Of a stretch of 19,069 nt of DNA, positions 7,644 to 15,489 are shown piece after piece. The number at the start of each line of letters is the position of its first letter. Position 1 is the stretch's first letter. Source of the stretch: an uncultured Bacilli bacterium. Lineage in GTDB: Bacteria > Bacillota_I > Bacilli_A > RF39 > UBA660. The stretch spans positions 1 through 19,069 of the forward strand of contig CAKPER010000023.1 in the NCBI GenBank assembly GCA_934149245.1. The letters are read 5' to 3'. Under the pieces are notes generated by a model. It was not told the DNA's origin and ran no database searches. It worked only from the letters and a program-made list of their open reading frames with translations. The translations under genes were made by a program, and so were the position numbers.

Positions 7644-8717
7644 ATGCTTGACTACGTAATTATATTATTATTAATAATTTTGATTATCTTAGCTATCATT
7701 TCAATTTCTAAAAATGTAAATGAGGCTAAAATAACTGAAAGACTTGGCAAACTAGAATCAACTACTATAAAAGAATTGTCAAATTTTCAGATAGAACTTA
7801 TGAAAACAATGAATAATGAATTTGATAAAACCAATGAAATGTTAGAGTACAGACTAATGACAATGAATGAAAAAGTAAATGAAAGGTTGGATCAAAATTT
7901 CAACAAAACTAACAGAACATTTACTAGTATCTTAGAAAGACTTTCAAAAATAGATGAAGCTCAAAGAAAAATAGACAATTTATCAACAGATATTGTCTCC
8001 CTTCAAAGTATTTTAACTGATAAAAAAACTAGAGGAATCTTTGGGGAGGTTAATCTAAATCATATCCTCTCAAGTATTTTTGGTGAAAATAATTATAGAA
8101 TTTATCAGACACAATATCAATTCAAAAATGGAACTATCGCTGATGCTGTAGTTTTTGCACCAAAACCATTAGGTACCATAGCAATCGACTCAAAATTTCC
8201 TCTAGAAAACTATAGAATAATGGTTGATAAAAACAGAACCAAATTAGAAAGACAAATTGCTGAAAAACAATTCAAATTAGATGTAAAAAAACATATTGAT
8301 GACATTTGTAGAAAATATATAATAATGGGCGAAACCACGAATCAAGCCATAATGTTTTTACCAGCAGAAGCTTTATTTGCAGAAATAAATGCTTACCATC
8401 AAGACATAATCGAATATGCTAATAAAAAAAGAGTGTGGTTAACTTCACCTACAACCCTAATGTCTTCATTAACTGTAATTCAAGTATTATTAAAAAATAT
8501 GGAAAGAGATAAATACTCAGCAATTATTCACGAAGAACTAAATAAATTAGGAATAGAATTTGCAAGATATAAAGATAGATGGTCAAAATTAACTAGAAGC
8601 ATTGAAACTGTAAATAAAGATATAGAAAACATAAATATTACAACAGATAAAATAACTAAAAAATTTGCTTCAATATCAAATGTTGATATAAAAACAATAG
8701 AATCATCAAAAGATTAA
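7644..8717 (+). CDS. rmuC: RmuC family DNA recombination protein
   Basis: Member of the RmuC family, linked in E. coli to limiting rearrangements at inverted repeats. The biochemical role is poorly defined. The protein has 357 residues. An N-terminal hydrophobic segment (about 4-22) would anchor it to the membrane, followed by a long coiled coil (about 25-125). The RmuC domain comes next, with TRGIFGE (129-135), the IADAVV strand (165-170) and AIDSKFPLENY (180-190). Its D167 and D182-x-K184 fit the nuclease-like PD-(D/E)xK fold proposed for the family. AAAGAGGTG at 7631-7639 precedes the ATG. Confidence 0.92.
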   Translation: MLDYVIILLLIILIILAIISISKNVNEAKITERLGKLESTTIKELSNFQIELMKTMNNEFDKTNEMLEYRLMTMNEKVNERLDQNFNKTNRTFTSILERLSKIDEAQRKIDNLSTDIVSLQSILTDKKTRGIFGEVNLNHILSSIFGENNYRIYQTQYQFKNGTIADAVVFAPKPLGTIAIDSKFPLENYRIMVDKNRTKLERQIAEKQFKLDVKKHIDDICRKYIIMGETTNQAIMFLPAEALFAEINAYHQDIIEYANKKRVWLTSPTTLMSSLTVIQVLLKNMERDKYSAIIHEELNKLGIEFARYKDRWSKLTRSIETVNKDIENINITTDKITKKFASISNVDIKTIESSKD

Positions 8718-8769
8718 AAATATGTGTCTTAATACCAAATATTAGAATATTATTTATTAGGTGATTATT

Positions 8770-8988
8770 ATGCGTATTTTTTTCTTTCTAGTAGGTTTTG
8801 CTCTTTTAACAATAGGTAACACATTTTTAATTCTTTATCTAAATTTATTAACAATAGGGTATAATTTCAGTTTTTATGTTAACTTTATAACTAGAAGGAT
8901 AGAATGCTATTATGCACCAATAGGTTTTATAATAATAATATTAACGCTGATTATAAAAGGAGACAAAAAAAATGAACTATATATATGA
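8770..8988 (+). CDS. Small membrane protein of unknown function
   Basis: Protein of 72 residues with two predicted membrane helices (about 2-24 and 49-65). A short polar loop containing RRIEC sits between them, and a basic tail follows. AGGTGA at 8758-8763 places the start at the ATG at 8770 rather than the GTG at 8761. The stop is TGA and lies inside the next gene, which starts 17 bases earlier, so the two are probably translationally coupled. I recognise no family. Confidence 0.75.
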   Translation: MRIFFFLVGFALLTIGNTFLILYLNLLTIGYNFSFYVNFITRRIECYYAPIGFIIIILTLIIKGDKKNELYI

Positions 8989-9625
8989 TATAGTTGTAAA
9001 TTTTCAAAAGAATTATTATGAATTTTTTGAATGGCAAAAGGAAGATAAAATAAAAAATATCACTAGATTGCCAATTTATAAAGTATCAGATAGTGATATT
9101 CAAGCTCTAAAATATAACAGAGTAACAATAGATAGTGATTTACTAAACAAAATAAAAGAAGATAACAAAAATACTTCTAAAATATTTTGTATAGTATCAA
9201 ATGGAGTGATAGCAATTGCTTTACTATTTGATAATAGTGGAAATCTAATAAAAAGAAGCAGTTTAATATTTGAAGAAGAAGATGAAGCAGTATCCAGAGT
9301 AAAAACATTAAAAGTGATAAAAATAAAATACTTGAAAAATAATCCTATAAAACAAAATGATAAACTAAGGATAGAAAAAGAACAAAAAGAAAAAATTATA
9401 AGATATATAAAAAATATCAAAGATGACTTAACTTTGAGGTATTTATATTATGAATATTTTGAACAAGAAACAAATGATTTAAGTTTAATGAAAAAATCAC
9501 TAATAAATATCTTATCAAATGAATGGAATTATAAACACCAAAAATTATATAATTTAGTAAATACCCTGACAAAAGTTACATCAAAAAAAGAATATTTACC
9601 AAAAGCAAACATTCAAAAATTTTAA
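8972..9625 (+). CDS. DUF3603/UPF0736-like protein
   Basis: Soluble protein of 217 residues. Its N-terminus, with YIYDIVVNF then FEWQKEDKI and a RLPIYKVS strand, resembles the layout I recall of Bacillus YjbA (UPF0736/DUF3603): YxxDxxVNx, FHEWRKED, then PLLKV. A beta-rich middle (FCIVSNGVIAIALLFD, about 71-86) is followed by RSSLIFEEEDE and a helical C-terminal half. The family has no established function. AAAGGAGA (8956-8963) sits eight bases before the ATG, inside the preceding gene. It ends 10 bases before the stop of a convergent gene. The family assignment is from memory of the pattern and only moderately sure. Confidence 0.8.
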   Translation: MNYIYDIVVNFQKNYYEFFEWQKEDKIKNITRLPIYKVSDSDIQALKYNRVTIDSDLLNKIKEDNKNTSKIFCIVSNGVIAIALLFDNSGNLIKRSSLIFEEEDEAVSRVKTLKVIKIKYLKNNPIKQNDKLRIEKEQKEKIIRYIKNIKDDLTLRYLYYEYFEQETNDLSLMKKSLINILSNEWNYKHQKLYNLVNTLTKVTSKKEYLPKANIQKF

Positions 9626-9635
9626 TCTATTATTT

Positions 9636-10499
9636 TTAATTGACAAACTCATAATTTTTATGAAGTGTCTTTTTTTTATTACTAGTATCACTTTTTTGAT
9701 TAATAATTAAATGAGCTAAATAATCATCTTGAATTTGAATATTGACGAATGAAGAAAATTCCTTTAAAAACATTTTAGCTCTAAATAAATTATATTTATG
9801 ATCATTATCAGATTCTACTTCATCGAAAAGTAAATTTTTTGTAACTTCATTTATTATATAACTTCTAGATTTAATATCATTATTTCTTTTAGCAACGATC
9901 TTTTTTAATTCATTATAATTAAGATTATCAATATTACTATTATTTAACTTAGTTAATAAATTCTCCAAGTTATATTTTGTTATATTATTTTTAATATCAT
10001 TAGGTAAAATACCATCATCTAATATTGAAATTATTCTACCATTTTTTTTATCAGCTGCTATAAAACACACCTTATCAATATCACGTTTTAAAAATTTTTC
10101 CTTTATTGTATAAAGTTTAACAACAATAGCTTTAGTACTGTCAATATTAGTAAATTTTTGTAGTTCAGTAGCTTCAATATCTTTTGCATAATAACACTTT
10201 AAAGAAGTTTCAAAGCTAAAAACCATTCTGTTAATAAATTCATCAAATGTCATATTAACACAATTACTATTTTTCCTATAAAGTTTATCTATTTCAACAG
10301 TATCATTATTAACAGTTAAACAATAATTTGGAAATCTAACTTTATACCAATCAATTAATTTATCGATCATTTCTTGAATATCGCTACCGTTCATCATTCC
10401 ACATCTGATTTTCTTTATTTTTTTCTTTTTATTATCACCATTTTTCTTTAACTTAGCATCTCCTTTAATTATATTAAAAATCCTCAAATTACTAATCAT
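9636..10499 (-). CDS. Hypothetical protein downstream of queH
   Basis: Unrecognised protein of 287 residues. It opens with a basic stretch (KLKKNGDNKKKKIKK, about 16-30), then a region with IDWYKVRFPNYCL near 49-61 and a mixed alpha/beta part (VCFIAADKKNGRIISILDDG, about 144-163). A helical, asparagine- and lysine-rich C-terminal half follows. No catalytic motif, signal peptide or membrane segment is seen. Start: AAAGGTGGGG on the minus strand (10513-10504) lies just before the ATG. A second Met pair at residues 35-36 could be a minor start and would remove the basic leader. It follows queH by 28 bases on the same strand and is probably cotranscribed, but nothing in it suggests queuosine chemistry. 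Confidence 0.75.
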   Translation of the reverse strand: MISNLRIFNIIKGDAKLKKNGDNKKKKIKKIRCGMMNGSDIQEMIDKLIDWYKVRFPNYCLTVNNDTVEIDKLYRKNSNCVNMTFDEFINRMVFSFETSLKCYYAKDIEATELQKFTNIDSTKAIVVKLYTIKEKFLKRDIDKVCFIAADKKNGRIISILDDGILPNDIKNNITKYNLENLLTKLNNSNIDNLNYNELKKIVAKRNNDIKSRSYIINEVTKNLLFDEVESDNDHKYNLFRAKMFLKEFSSFVNIQIQDDYLAHLIINQKSDTSNKKKTLHKNYEFVN

Positions 10500-10527
10500 A
10501 AAACCCCACCTTTCATATTATATTTTA

Positions 10528-11139
10528 TTATCTTTTTGAATATTTACATCCACAAAAATCTTGCCTATATAAATTAAATTTTTTTGAAAGCTCAATTGAT
10601 CTTTTATATCCCTCTTTCTTCTTAAAATCTGAAATTAAAAAATTAATATTATATTTGTTTTCTAAATCTAAACCTATTTCGTTGATTAAAGTACTATTTT
10701 TATATGGACTTACAGTAAGGGTAGTTCCAAAATAATCATATTTTAGTTCGTCAGCTCTACCAGCAGTTTTTTCCAAGCGTAATCTAAAACAAATGCTACA
10801 TCTACTTCCACGTTCAGGTTCATTCTCTAATCCTTTAATGCTATTCTCATATAAATCGTTATCATAATCACAATCAATCATATCAATGGAGTAGTTATAT
10901 TCTCTATTAAATTCTTTTATAAATCTTATTTGTTCTCTCTTCCTTTTTAAATATTCGTCAATTGGTGAAATATTAGGATTATAATAATAAACTGTAATAC
11001 AAAAATATTTTGCCAAATATTCAATAACATAAGAGGAACAAGGAGCACAACAACTATGTAACAATAATTTAGGTTTAAGACCACTTTTTTCAATATTTTC
11101 TAATTTTTTTTCTAACAAATTACTATAATTTACTTTCAT
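10528..11139 (-). CDS. queH: Epoxyqueuosine reductase QueH
   Basis: Iron-sulfur enzyme (formerly DUF208) that reduces epoxyqueuosine to queuosine at the tRNA wobble base and replaces QueG in many low-GC bacteria. It has 203 residues. HSCCAPC at 28-34 supplies C30, C31 and C34. CSIC supplies C114 and C117. CGC near the end supplies C196 and C198. The adjacent-cysteine pair and terminal CGC are hallmarks of the family. RGSRCSICFRLRL is at 110-122. The first ATG (11139) follows GGTGG by eight bases. A longer form from TTG at 11154 would overlap that site. No other queuosine gene is in the window. Confidence 0.92.
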   Translation of the reverse strand: MKVNYSNLLEKKLENIEKSGLKPKLLLHSCCAPCSSYVIEYLAKYFCITVYYYNPNISPIDEYLKRKREQIRFIKEFNREYNYSIDMIDCDYDNDLYENSIKGLENEPERGSRCSICFRLRLEKTAGRADELKYDYFGTTLTVSPYKNSTLINEIGLDLENKYNINFLISDFKKKEGYKRSIELSKKFNLYRQDFCGCKYSKR

Positions 11140-11365
11140 CAACTTAACCACCAAATTTAATATAACATATTCATATCATCTAATCTATATTATTTACAAA
11201 AGTTAACACCTAATTTTACACAATTTTGTCAATAACAAAAATAATTATCAAATTAAGTTAAGCTTAAAGTAACACTAAATTTAATTACAAATTTGCCCCA
11301 AATCAAAATATATAATTTAAGTTAACATAATTAGACTTTTTTTTCATAATATTTATTGTAAAATA

Positions 11366-11394
11366 TTTACAAAAGATAATATTCTTGATAAAAT
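11366..11394 (+). promoter_or_regulatory. Promoter of the thioredoxin-like/trmL operon
   Basis: -35 TTTACA (11366-11371), 17-base spacer, -10 TAAAAT (11389-11394). It lies in the divergent gap (11140-11416) that also must hold the queH promoter, which I could not place with confidence. Confidence 0.65.
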
Positions 11395-11416
11395 TAACTT
11401 AATGGAGATGATAGTT

Positions 11417-11923
11417 ATGAGTATCCTAAAAAAAGACAAAACTAAAAAAATACCTGTAAAAAATTATATATATTTATCTATAATTGTTATTGCTTCTATT
11501 TTTATAATATTCTATCTTTATAGATGGTATGACACATATAGAGAAAGTAAATTAAATATAAGTATTATGAATAATTATCTAAGTGTTATAAATTATAATG
11601 AGCTAGATGACTATATAATTGAGAATAAAAATGCTATTATTTATGTTTCTAAACTTGGAGATGAAAAAATAAATAAGTTTGAAAAATCATTTAAAAATAT
11701 GGTTATAGAAAATGATTTGAGAAATTCAATGCTATATTTAGATGTAACCAATGATAATTTTGATGTTGTAAAAGAAAAGTTACAAATAAATACTTCTCTT
11801 CCATGTATTGTTGTATATACAAATGGTAAAATAACAGATGTATATAGTATTACAAATAATAACTATGACATGAAAAAATTGAATAAATACTTAAATAGAA
11901 TAGGAGCAACTGACATTGATTAA
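11417..11923 (+). CDS. Membrane-anchored thioredoxin-fold protein without CxxC
   Basis: Protein of 168 residues. A basic N-terminus (KKDKTKK) precedes one membrane helix (about 18-36), then a domain facing outward. The domain has a strand AIIYVSK, a helix, a strand MLYLDV, and SLPCIVVYTNGKI near the end. That last stretch looks like the cis-proline loop and strand-turn-strand of thioredoxin folds. No CxxC pair is present, so classical disulfide exchange is unlikely. The start is taken at 11417 because GGAG (11404-11407) is nine bases upstream. The ATG at 11402 overlaps that site and nearly coincides with the predicted transcript start. Its last eight bases overlap trmL. Function is unknown. 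Confidence 0.78.
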   Translation: MSILKKDKTKKIPVKNYIYLSIIVIASIFIIFYLYRWYDTYRESKLNISIMNNYLSVINYNELDDYIIENKNAIIYVSKLGDEKINKFEKSFKNMVIENDLRNSMLYLDVTNDNFDVVKEKLQINTSLPCIVVYTNGKITDVYSITNNNYDMKKLNKYLNRIGATDID

Positions 11924-12422
11924 CATTGTATTATATGAACCAGAAATTCCACAAAATACAGGAAATATAATGCGTACATGTGTGGCAACTAATACTAAAT
12001 TACATTTAATAGAACCACTAGGATTTAAAATAAATGATAAAACTATCAAAAGGTGTGGCGTAAATTATATAGACAAATTAGATTATACAATTTATGAAGA
12101 TTTTGAAGAATTTAGTCGAAAGAATGATGGCAAATATTATTATTTTACAAGATATGGCAAAAAGCCTCATACTGACTTTGATTTTAGTAATCCCAACGAG
12201 AATATTTATTTAATTTTTGGAAAAGAATCAACAGGAATACCTAAAGAATTATTAAAAGAGCATCTAGATTTTTGTACTAGAATACCAACAAGTGAAAATG
12301 TAAGAGCTCTAAATTTATCTAACTGTGTTGCCGTAGCAATTTATGAAGTTCTAAGACAACAAAATTATCCGAACCTATCGAAAGTAGAAACACAAAAAGG
12401 AGAAGATTGGTTACTTAAATAA
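11916..12422 (+). CDS. trmL: tRNA (cytidine/uridine-34-2'-O)-methyltransferase TrmL
   Basis: SPOUT-family methyltransferase that adds a 2'-O-methyl group from S-adenosylmethionine to the wobble base of certain leucine tRNAs. It has 168 residues, a normal length. Conserved blocks are IVLYEPEIPQNTGNIMRTC (4-22), LIFGKESTGIP, and IPTSENVRALNLSNCVAVAI, which forms the knotted cofactor site. The start is TTG. No ATG is available before residue 19, the family begins exactly here, and GGAG at 11903-11906 is correctly spaced. It overlaps the preceding gene by eight bases. Confidence 0.94.
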   Translation: MINIVLYEPEIPQNTGNIMRTCVATNTKLHLIEPLGFKINDKTIKRCGVNYIDKLDYTIYEDFEEFSRKNDGKYYYFTRYGKKPHTDFDFSNPNENIYLIFGKESTGIPKELLKEHLDFCTRIPTSENVRALNLSNCVAVAIYEVLRQQNYPNLSKVETQKGEDWLLK

Positions 12423-12459
12423 ACTAATTATAATAATAAAATCATCTAAAAGATCGTGC

Positions 12460-12489
12460 ATGTTTATCAATTTGATAAGCATCTTTTTC
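12460..12489 (+). terminator. Rho-independent terminator after trmL
   Basis: The 11-base arms at 12460-12470 and 12472-12482 (ATGTTTATCAA against TTGATAAGCAT, one T-G wobble) form a hairpin followed by CTTTTT. Confidence 0.8.
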
Positions 12490-12490
12490 A

Positions 12491-12519
12491 TTTACATATA
12501 AAATTAAAAATGATATAAT
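12491..12519 (+). promoter_or_regulatory. Strong promoter of DUF951/abgT
   Basis: -35 TTTACA (12491-12496), 17-base spacer, perfect -10 TATAAT (12514-12519). Initiation near 12526 would leave a leader of about nine bases that begins at the GGTGA ribosome site. Confidence 0.75.
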
Positions 12520-12534
12520 TATGATGGTGATATT

Positions 12535-12726
12535 ATGAATATAAATTACAACTTAAACGATGTTGTAGTGATGAAAAAGCAACATCCATGTGGAACAAAT
12601 AAATGGCAAATAATCAGAGTTGGTGCAGATATAAAAATAAAGTGTCTAAACTGTGGCAGAACTATTATGTTGCCAAGAATAGATTTTAACAAAAAGTTAA
12701 AAAGGGTGATAAAAGATGAAAACTAA
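12535..12726 (+). CDS. DUF951 family protein
   Basis: Small protein of 63 residues with the DUF951 layout. YNLNDVVVMKKQHPCG (5-20) is followed by WQIIRVGADIKIKCLNCGR. H17, C19, C37 and C40 could bind zinc. The family is widespread in Firmicutes, has no known function, and typically lies next to ychF. GATGGTGA precedes the ATG. Here ychF lies one gene further on, because the transporter gene intervenes and overlaps the end of this gene by 11 bases. Confidence 0.9.
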   Translation: MNINYNLNDVVVMKKQHPCGTNKWQIIRVGADIKIKCLNCGRTIMLPRIDFNKKLKRVIKDEN

Positions 12727-14266
12727 AGTAAAAAAAATAAAAACAGTAAAACTTCATCCAGCACTAGTGTTTTTTATTTTAACAATAATAGTAATGATAA
12801 TAAGTAGTGTTGGTGGAATTTTAAATTTAGAATCAAGTTATTATACTGTCAATCCAGTTTCTGGAGAGTTAGAAACACAAGTTGTAAACATAAATAATTT
12901 ATTTAATAGAACAGGAATTCAGTATTTAATAAGTAATCTTCTAACTAATTTTACAACCTTTACCCCATTAGGAACATTGATATTAGGACTAATGGGAATA
13001 GGGGTAGCATACAAGACAGGCTTTTTAAATACCATAAATAGAATGATAGCTAGAATATTTCCTAGACAATTTCTAACTTATATAATAGTCCTTTTAGGAG
13101 TAATATTTTCTATGTTCTACGATGTTGGATACGTAATCTTAGTGCCATTAGCAGCAATTTTATTTAGAGATTTAGGTCGTCACCCATCAGCAGGTGTTTG
13201 TGCTGCTTTTGCAGGAATAACTTTTGGAAATGGAGCTAATATTGTTGCTAATTCTTTGGATAGTACATTAATATCTTATACAAAACAGGCAACAACAATA
13301 TTAGATGCAACCTACAAAGTTCATTCTAATGGTAATTTAATCTTTATGATAGCAAGCACTTTTTTAATAGCTTATATAGGTATGCTAATAACAGAGAAAA
13401 TTATAATTCCCAAATTAGGAAAATATACATTTGATGTTAGTAAAGAAGAATTGTTAAAAGAACCAACTAAAACTGAAAAAAAAGGAGTTATAATAGCTCT
13501 TTTAGCAATATTACTAATTATAATTCCTATAATATATTGTATAATACCAGGTCTTCCATTTTCGGGATTACTACTTTACTTAAAAGATACAAAATATATA
13601 GATCAATTATTTGGTCAAAATTCCTATTTTTATCAAGGCTCAGTATTTATCTTTAGTTCGCTATTAATGATTGGTGGATTAGTATACGGCCTTAGAGTAA
13701 AGACAATAAAAAATAATAGAGATTTCGTTGATGGAATGAATTATTATTTAAAAGATTTATCCTCATTATTAGTATTAATATTTTTTGCAGCTCAGTTTTG
13801 TTTAATATTTAAACAAACAAATATAGGAGTATTTATTTTATCTTATGTAACCAATATAATAAGTGGTTTAGAACTAACAGGTATAGTTTTGATATTAATA
13901 TCTTTTGCTGTAATAGCATTATCTAGTTTATTAGTACCTGCTTCATCAACAAAATGGGCAATATTATCTCCTGTATTAGTCCCTATGTTTATGCAAAGCT
14001 CTTTAACACCAGAATTTTCACAAGTAGTATTTAGAGCCGCTGATAGCTCATTAAGAGGTATAACACCACTATTTACATATTTTGTAATTTTAATTGGTTT
14101 TCTTCAAATATACAATAAAGACAAAAATGATACGGTAACAATTTCTAGAGCAGTTTCATTAATGACACCATATACGCTTATATTTACATTCTTCTGGTTA
14201 GCTATTGTCATAATATTCTACGTATTAGGAATACCAATTGGAATAAATACAACAGTAACTATCTAA
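12716..14266 (+). CDS. AbgT family transporter
   Basis: Inner-membrane transporter of 516 residues with about 10-12 hydrophobic segments. The AbgT family includes importers of p-aminobenzoyl-glutamate and the exporters YdaH and MtrF, which are linked to sulfonamide efflux. Family stretches are visible. They include GVAYKTGFL (first third), the re-entrant-type region HPSAGVCAAFAGITFGNGAN (about 154-173), SSLLVPASSTKWAILSPVLVPMFM, and ADSSLRGITPLFTYF near the end. A polar extracytoplasmic loop follows the first helix (about 37-68). AAAGGGTGA inside DUF951 serves the ATG. Direction and substrate cannot be read from sequence. A terminator begins at its last base. Confidence 0.9.
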   Translation: MKTKVKKIKTVKLHPALVFFILTIIVMIISSVGGILNLESSYYTVNPVSGELETQVVNINNLFNRTGIQYLISNLLTNFTTFTPLGTLILGLMGIGVAYKTGFLNTINRMIARIFPRQFLTYIIVLLGVIFSMFYDVGYVILVPLAAILFRDLGRHPSAGVCAAFAGITFGNGANIVANSLDSTLISYTKQATTILDATYKVHSNGNLIFMIASTFLIAYIGMLITEKIIIPKLGKYTFDVSKEELLKEPTKTEKKGVIIALLAILLIIIPIIYCIIPGLPFSGLLLYLKDTKYIDQLFGQNSYFYQGSVFIFSSLLMIGGLVYGLRVKTIKNNRDFVDGMNYYLKDLSSLLVLIFFAAQFCLIFKQTNIGVFILSYVTNIISGLELTGIVLILISFAVIALSSLLVPASSTKWAILSPVLVPMFMQSSLTPEFSQVVFRAADSSLRGITPLFTYFVILIGFLQIYNKDKNDTVTISRAVSLMTPYTLIFTFFWLAIVIIFYVLGIPIGINTTVTI

Positions 14267-14288
14267 GTCACTTTTGGTGGCTTTTTTT
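14266..14288 (+). terminator. Rho-independent terminator after the AbgT gene
   Basis: AGTCAC (14266-14271) pairs with GTGGCT (14277-14282, one wobble) around a five-base loop. A run of T's to 14288 follows. Confidence 0.8.
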
Positions 14289-14300
14289 ATTCTTACTTTA

Positions 14301-14329
14301 TTGCCTACTATTTGGCATTATGCTATAAT
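14301..14329 (+). promoter_or_regulatory. Promoter of ychF-pepF
   Basis: -35 TTGCCT (14301-14306), 17-base spacer, extended -10 TGC-TATAAT (14321-14329). TGCC (14302-14305) and GGCA (14314-14317) form an inverted repeat across the -35 and spacer, which might be an operator or chance. Confidence 0.65.
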
Positions 14330-14355
14330 AATTTAAAGGAAAGAAGGAATAGAAA

Positions 14356-15453
14356 ATGAGTTTAACAGCCGGAATTGTAGGATTACCAAATGTAGGAAAA
14401 TCAACATTATTTAATGCAATTACTAAACAAGAAATATTAGCTGCAAATTATCCATTTGCAACAATTGAACCAAATGTAGGAACAGTAATAGTACCTGACA
14501 AAAGAATGGAAGTATTAGAAAAAATGTATGAACCAAATCGTACATTACCAACAACATTTGAATTTACAGACATAGCAGGACTAGTAAAAGGAGCATCAAC
14601 AGGTGAAGGTCTTGGTAATAAATTCTTATCACATATAAGAGAAACTAATGCTATAGTTGAAGTAGTAAGATGTTTTGATGATAATAATATAATTCACGTT
14701 GATGGGAAAATTAACCCAGTAGATGATGTAGAAGTAATAAATATTGAATTAATTTTAGCAGACTTGGAAATAATAAATAATAGAATTAATAAAATCGCCA
14801 AAAAAGCACAAAGTTCTAAAAACAAAGATGATATAAATGAATATGAATTATTAAAAAAGTTAAAAGACACACTTGAAAAAAATATTCCTATAAGAAAATT
14901 AGAGTTATCAGAAGATGATAACAAAATAATAGCTTCTTTTAATTTAATTACAGCAAAACCAATTATTTATGTTGCCAATGTAGATGAAGATTCATTAACA
15001 AAAGAAAATGAATATGTAGAAGCATTAAAAGAATATGCTAGTAAAGAAGATAGTCAAGTCTTAGTAATTTGTGCTAAAGTTGAAAGCGATTTAGCTGAAT
15101 TAGAAGAAGATGATAAAAAAGAATTATTAAATGATTTAGGAATAGAAGAAAGTGGACTATCAAAATTAATAAAAGCAACATACTCACTATTAGGATTAAA
15201 AACATATTTTACTGTTGGGAAAGACGAAGTAAAAGCTTGGACATTCAAAGATGGAATGAAAGCTCCAGCGTGTGCAGGACTAATTCATACTGATTTTGAA
15301 AAAGGTTTTATTCGTGCAGAAGTAATGAGCTATGAAGATTTAGTAGAATGCGGTAATGAACAAAAAGTAAAAGAAGCTGGAAAAATGCGTCTAGAGGGTA
15401 AAGAATACATAATGCAAGATGGTGATATTTGTCATTTCAGATTTAATGTTTAA
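14356..15453 (+). CDS. ychF: Ribosome-binding ATPase YchF (OLA1 family)
   Basis: Cytosolic Obg-related P-loop NTPase that prefers ATP and associates with ribosomes. Its exact role is still debated. It has 365 residues, the usual length. The Walker A motif GLPNVGKS is at 9-16. The conserved NYPFATIEPNVG is at 31-42. The switch II stretch TDIAGLVKGASTGEGLGN is at 71-88. NVDE replaces the GTP-selecting NKxD, as expected for this ATP-preferring branch. The C-terminal TGS domain holds the AWTF and FEKGFIRAEV stretches. A purine-rich AGAAGGA site precedes the ATG. pepF begins 36 bases downstream with no terminator between, so they are probably cotranscribed. Confidence 0.96.
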   Translation: MSLTAGIVGLPNVGKSTLFNAITKQEILAANYPFATIEPNVGTVIVPDKRMEVLEKMYEPNRTLPTTFEFTDIAGLVKGASTGEGLGNKFLSHIRETNAIVEVVRCFDDNNIIHVDGKINPVDDVEVINIELILADLEIINNRINKIAKKAQSSKNKDDINEYELLKKLKDTLEKNIPIRKLELSEDDNKIIASFNLITAKPIIYVANVDEDSLTKENEYVEALKEYASKEDSQVLVICAKVESDLAELEEDDKKELLNDLGIEESGLSKLIKATYSLLGLKTYFTVGKDEVKAWTFKDGMKAPACAGLIHTDFEKGFIRAEVMSYEDLVECGNEQKVKEAGKMRLEGKEYIMQDGDICHFRFNV

Positions 15454-15489
15454 TAGCTTTTATATCAAAACTAAAGAAAGAGGGATAAA

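Noticed and set aside
8986..8988. TGA read as tryptophan (Mycoplasma-type code)
   Set aside because: Conserved Trp positions throughout use TGG, no conserved gene has an internal TGA, and this TGA makes a sensible stop within an overlapping gene pair.
9100..9420. Minus-strand 106-residue open frame
   Set aside because: It lies entirely antisense to the DUF3603-like gene, which has a strong ribosome site and normal codon pattern. The hydrophobic translation is a composition artefact.
11140..11416. preQ1 riboswitch upstream of queH
   Set aside because: No preQ1-type hairpin and A-rich tail could be found on the minus strand. QueH acts late in the pathway and need not be riboswitch-controlled.
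14302..14317. TGCC/GGCA inverted repeat as an operator of ychF
   Set aside because: The arms are only four bases with an eight-base gap, and no regulator is nearby. This is too weak to call as a binding site.
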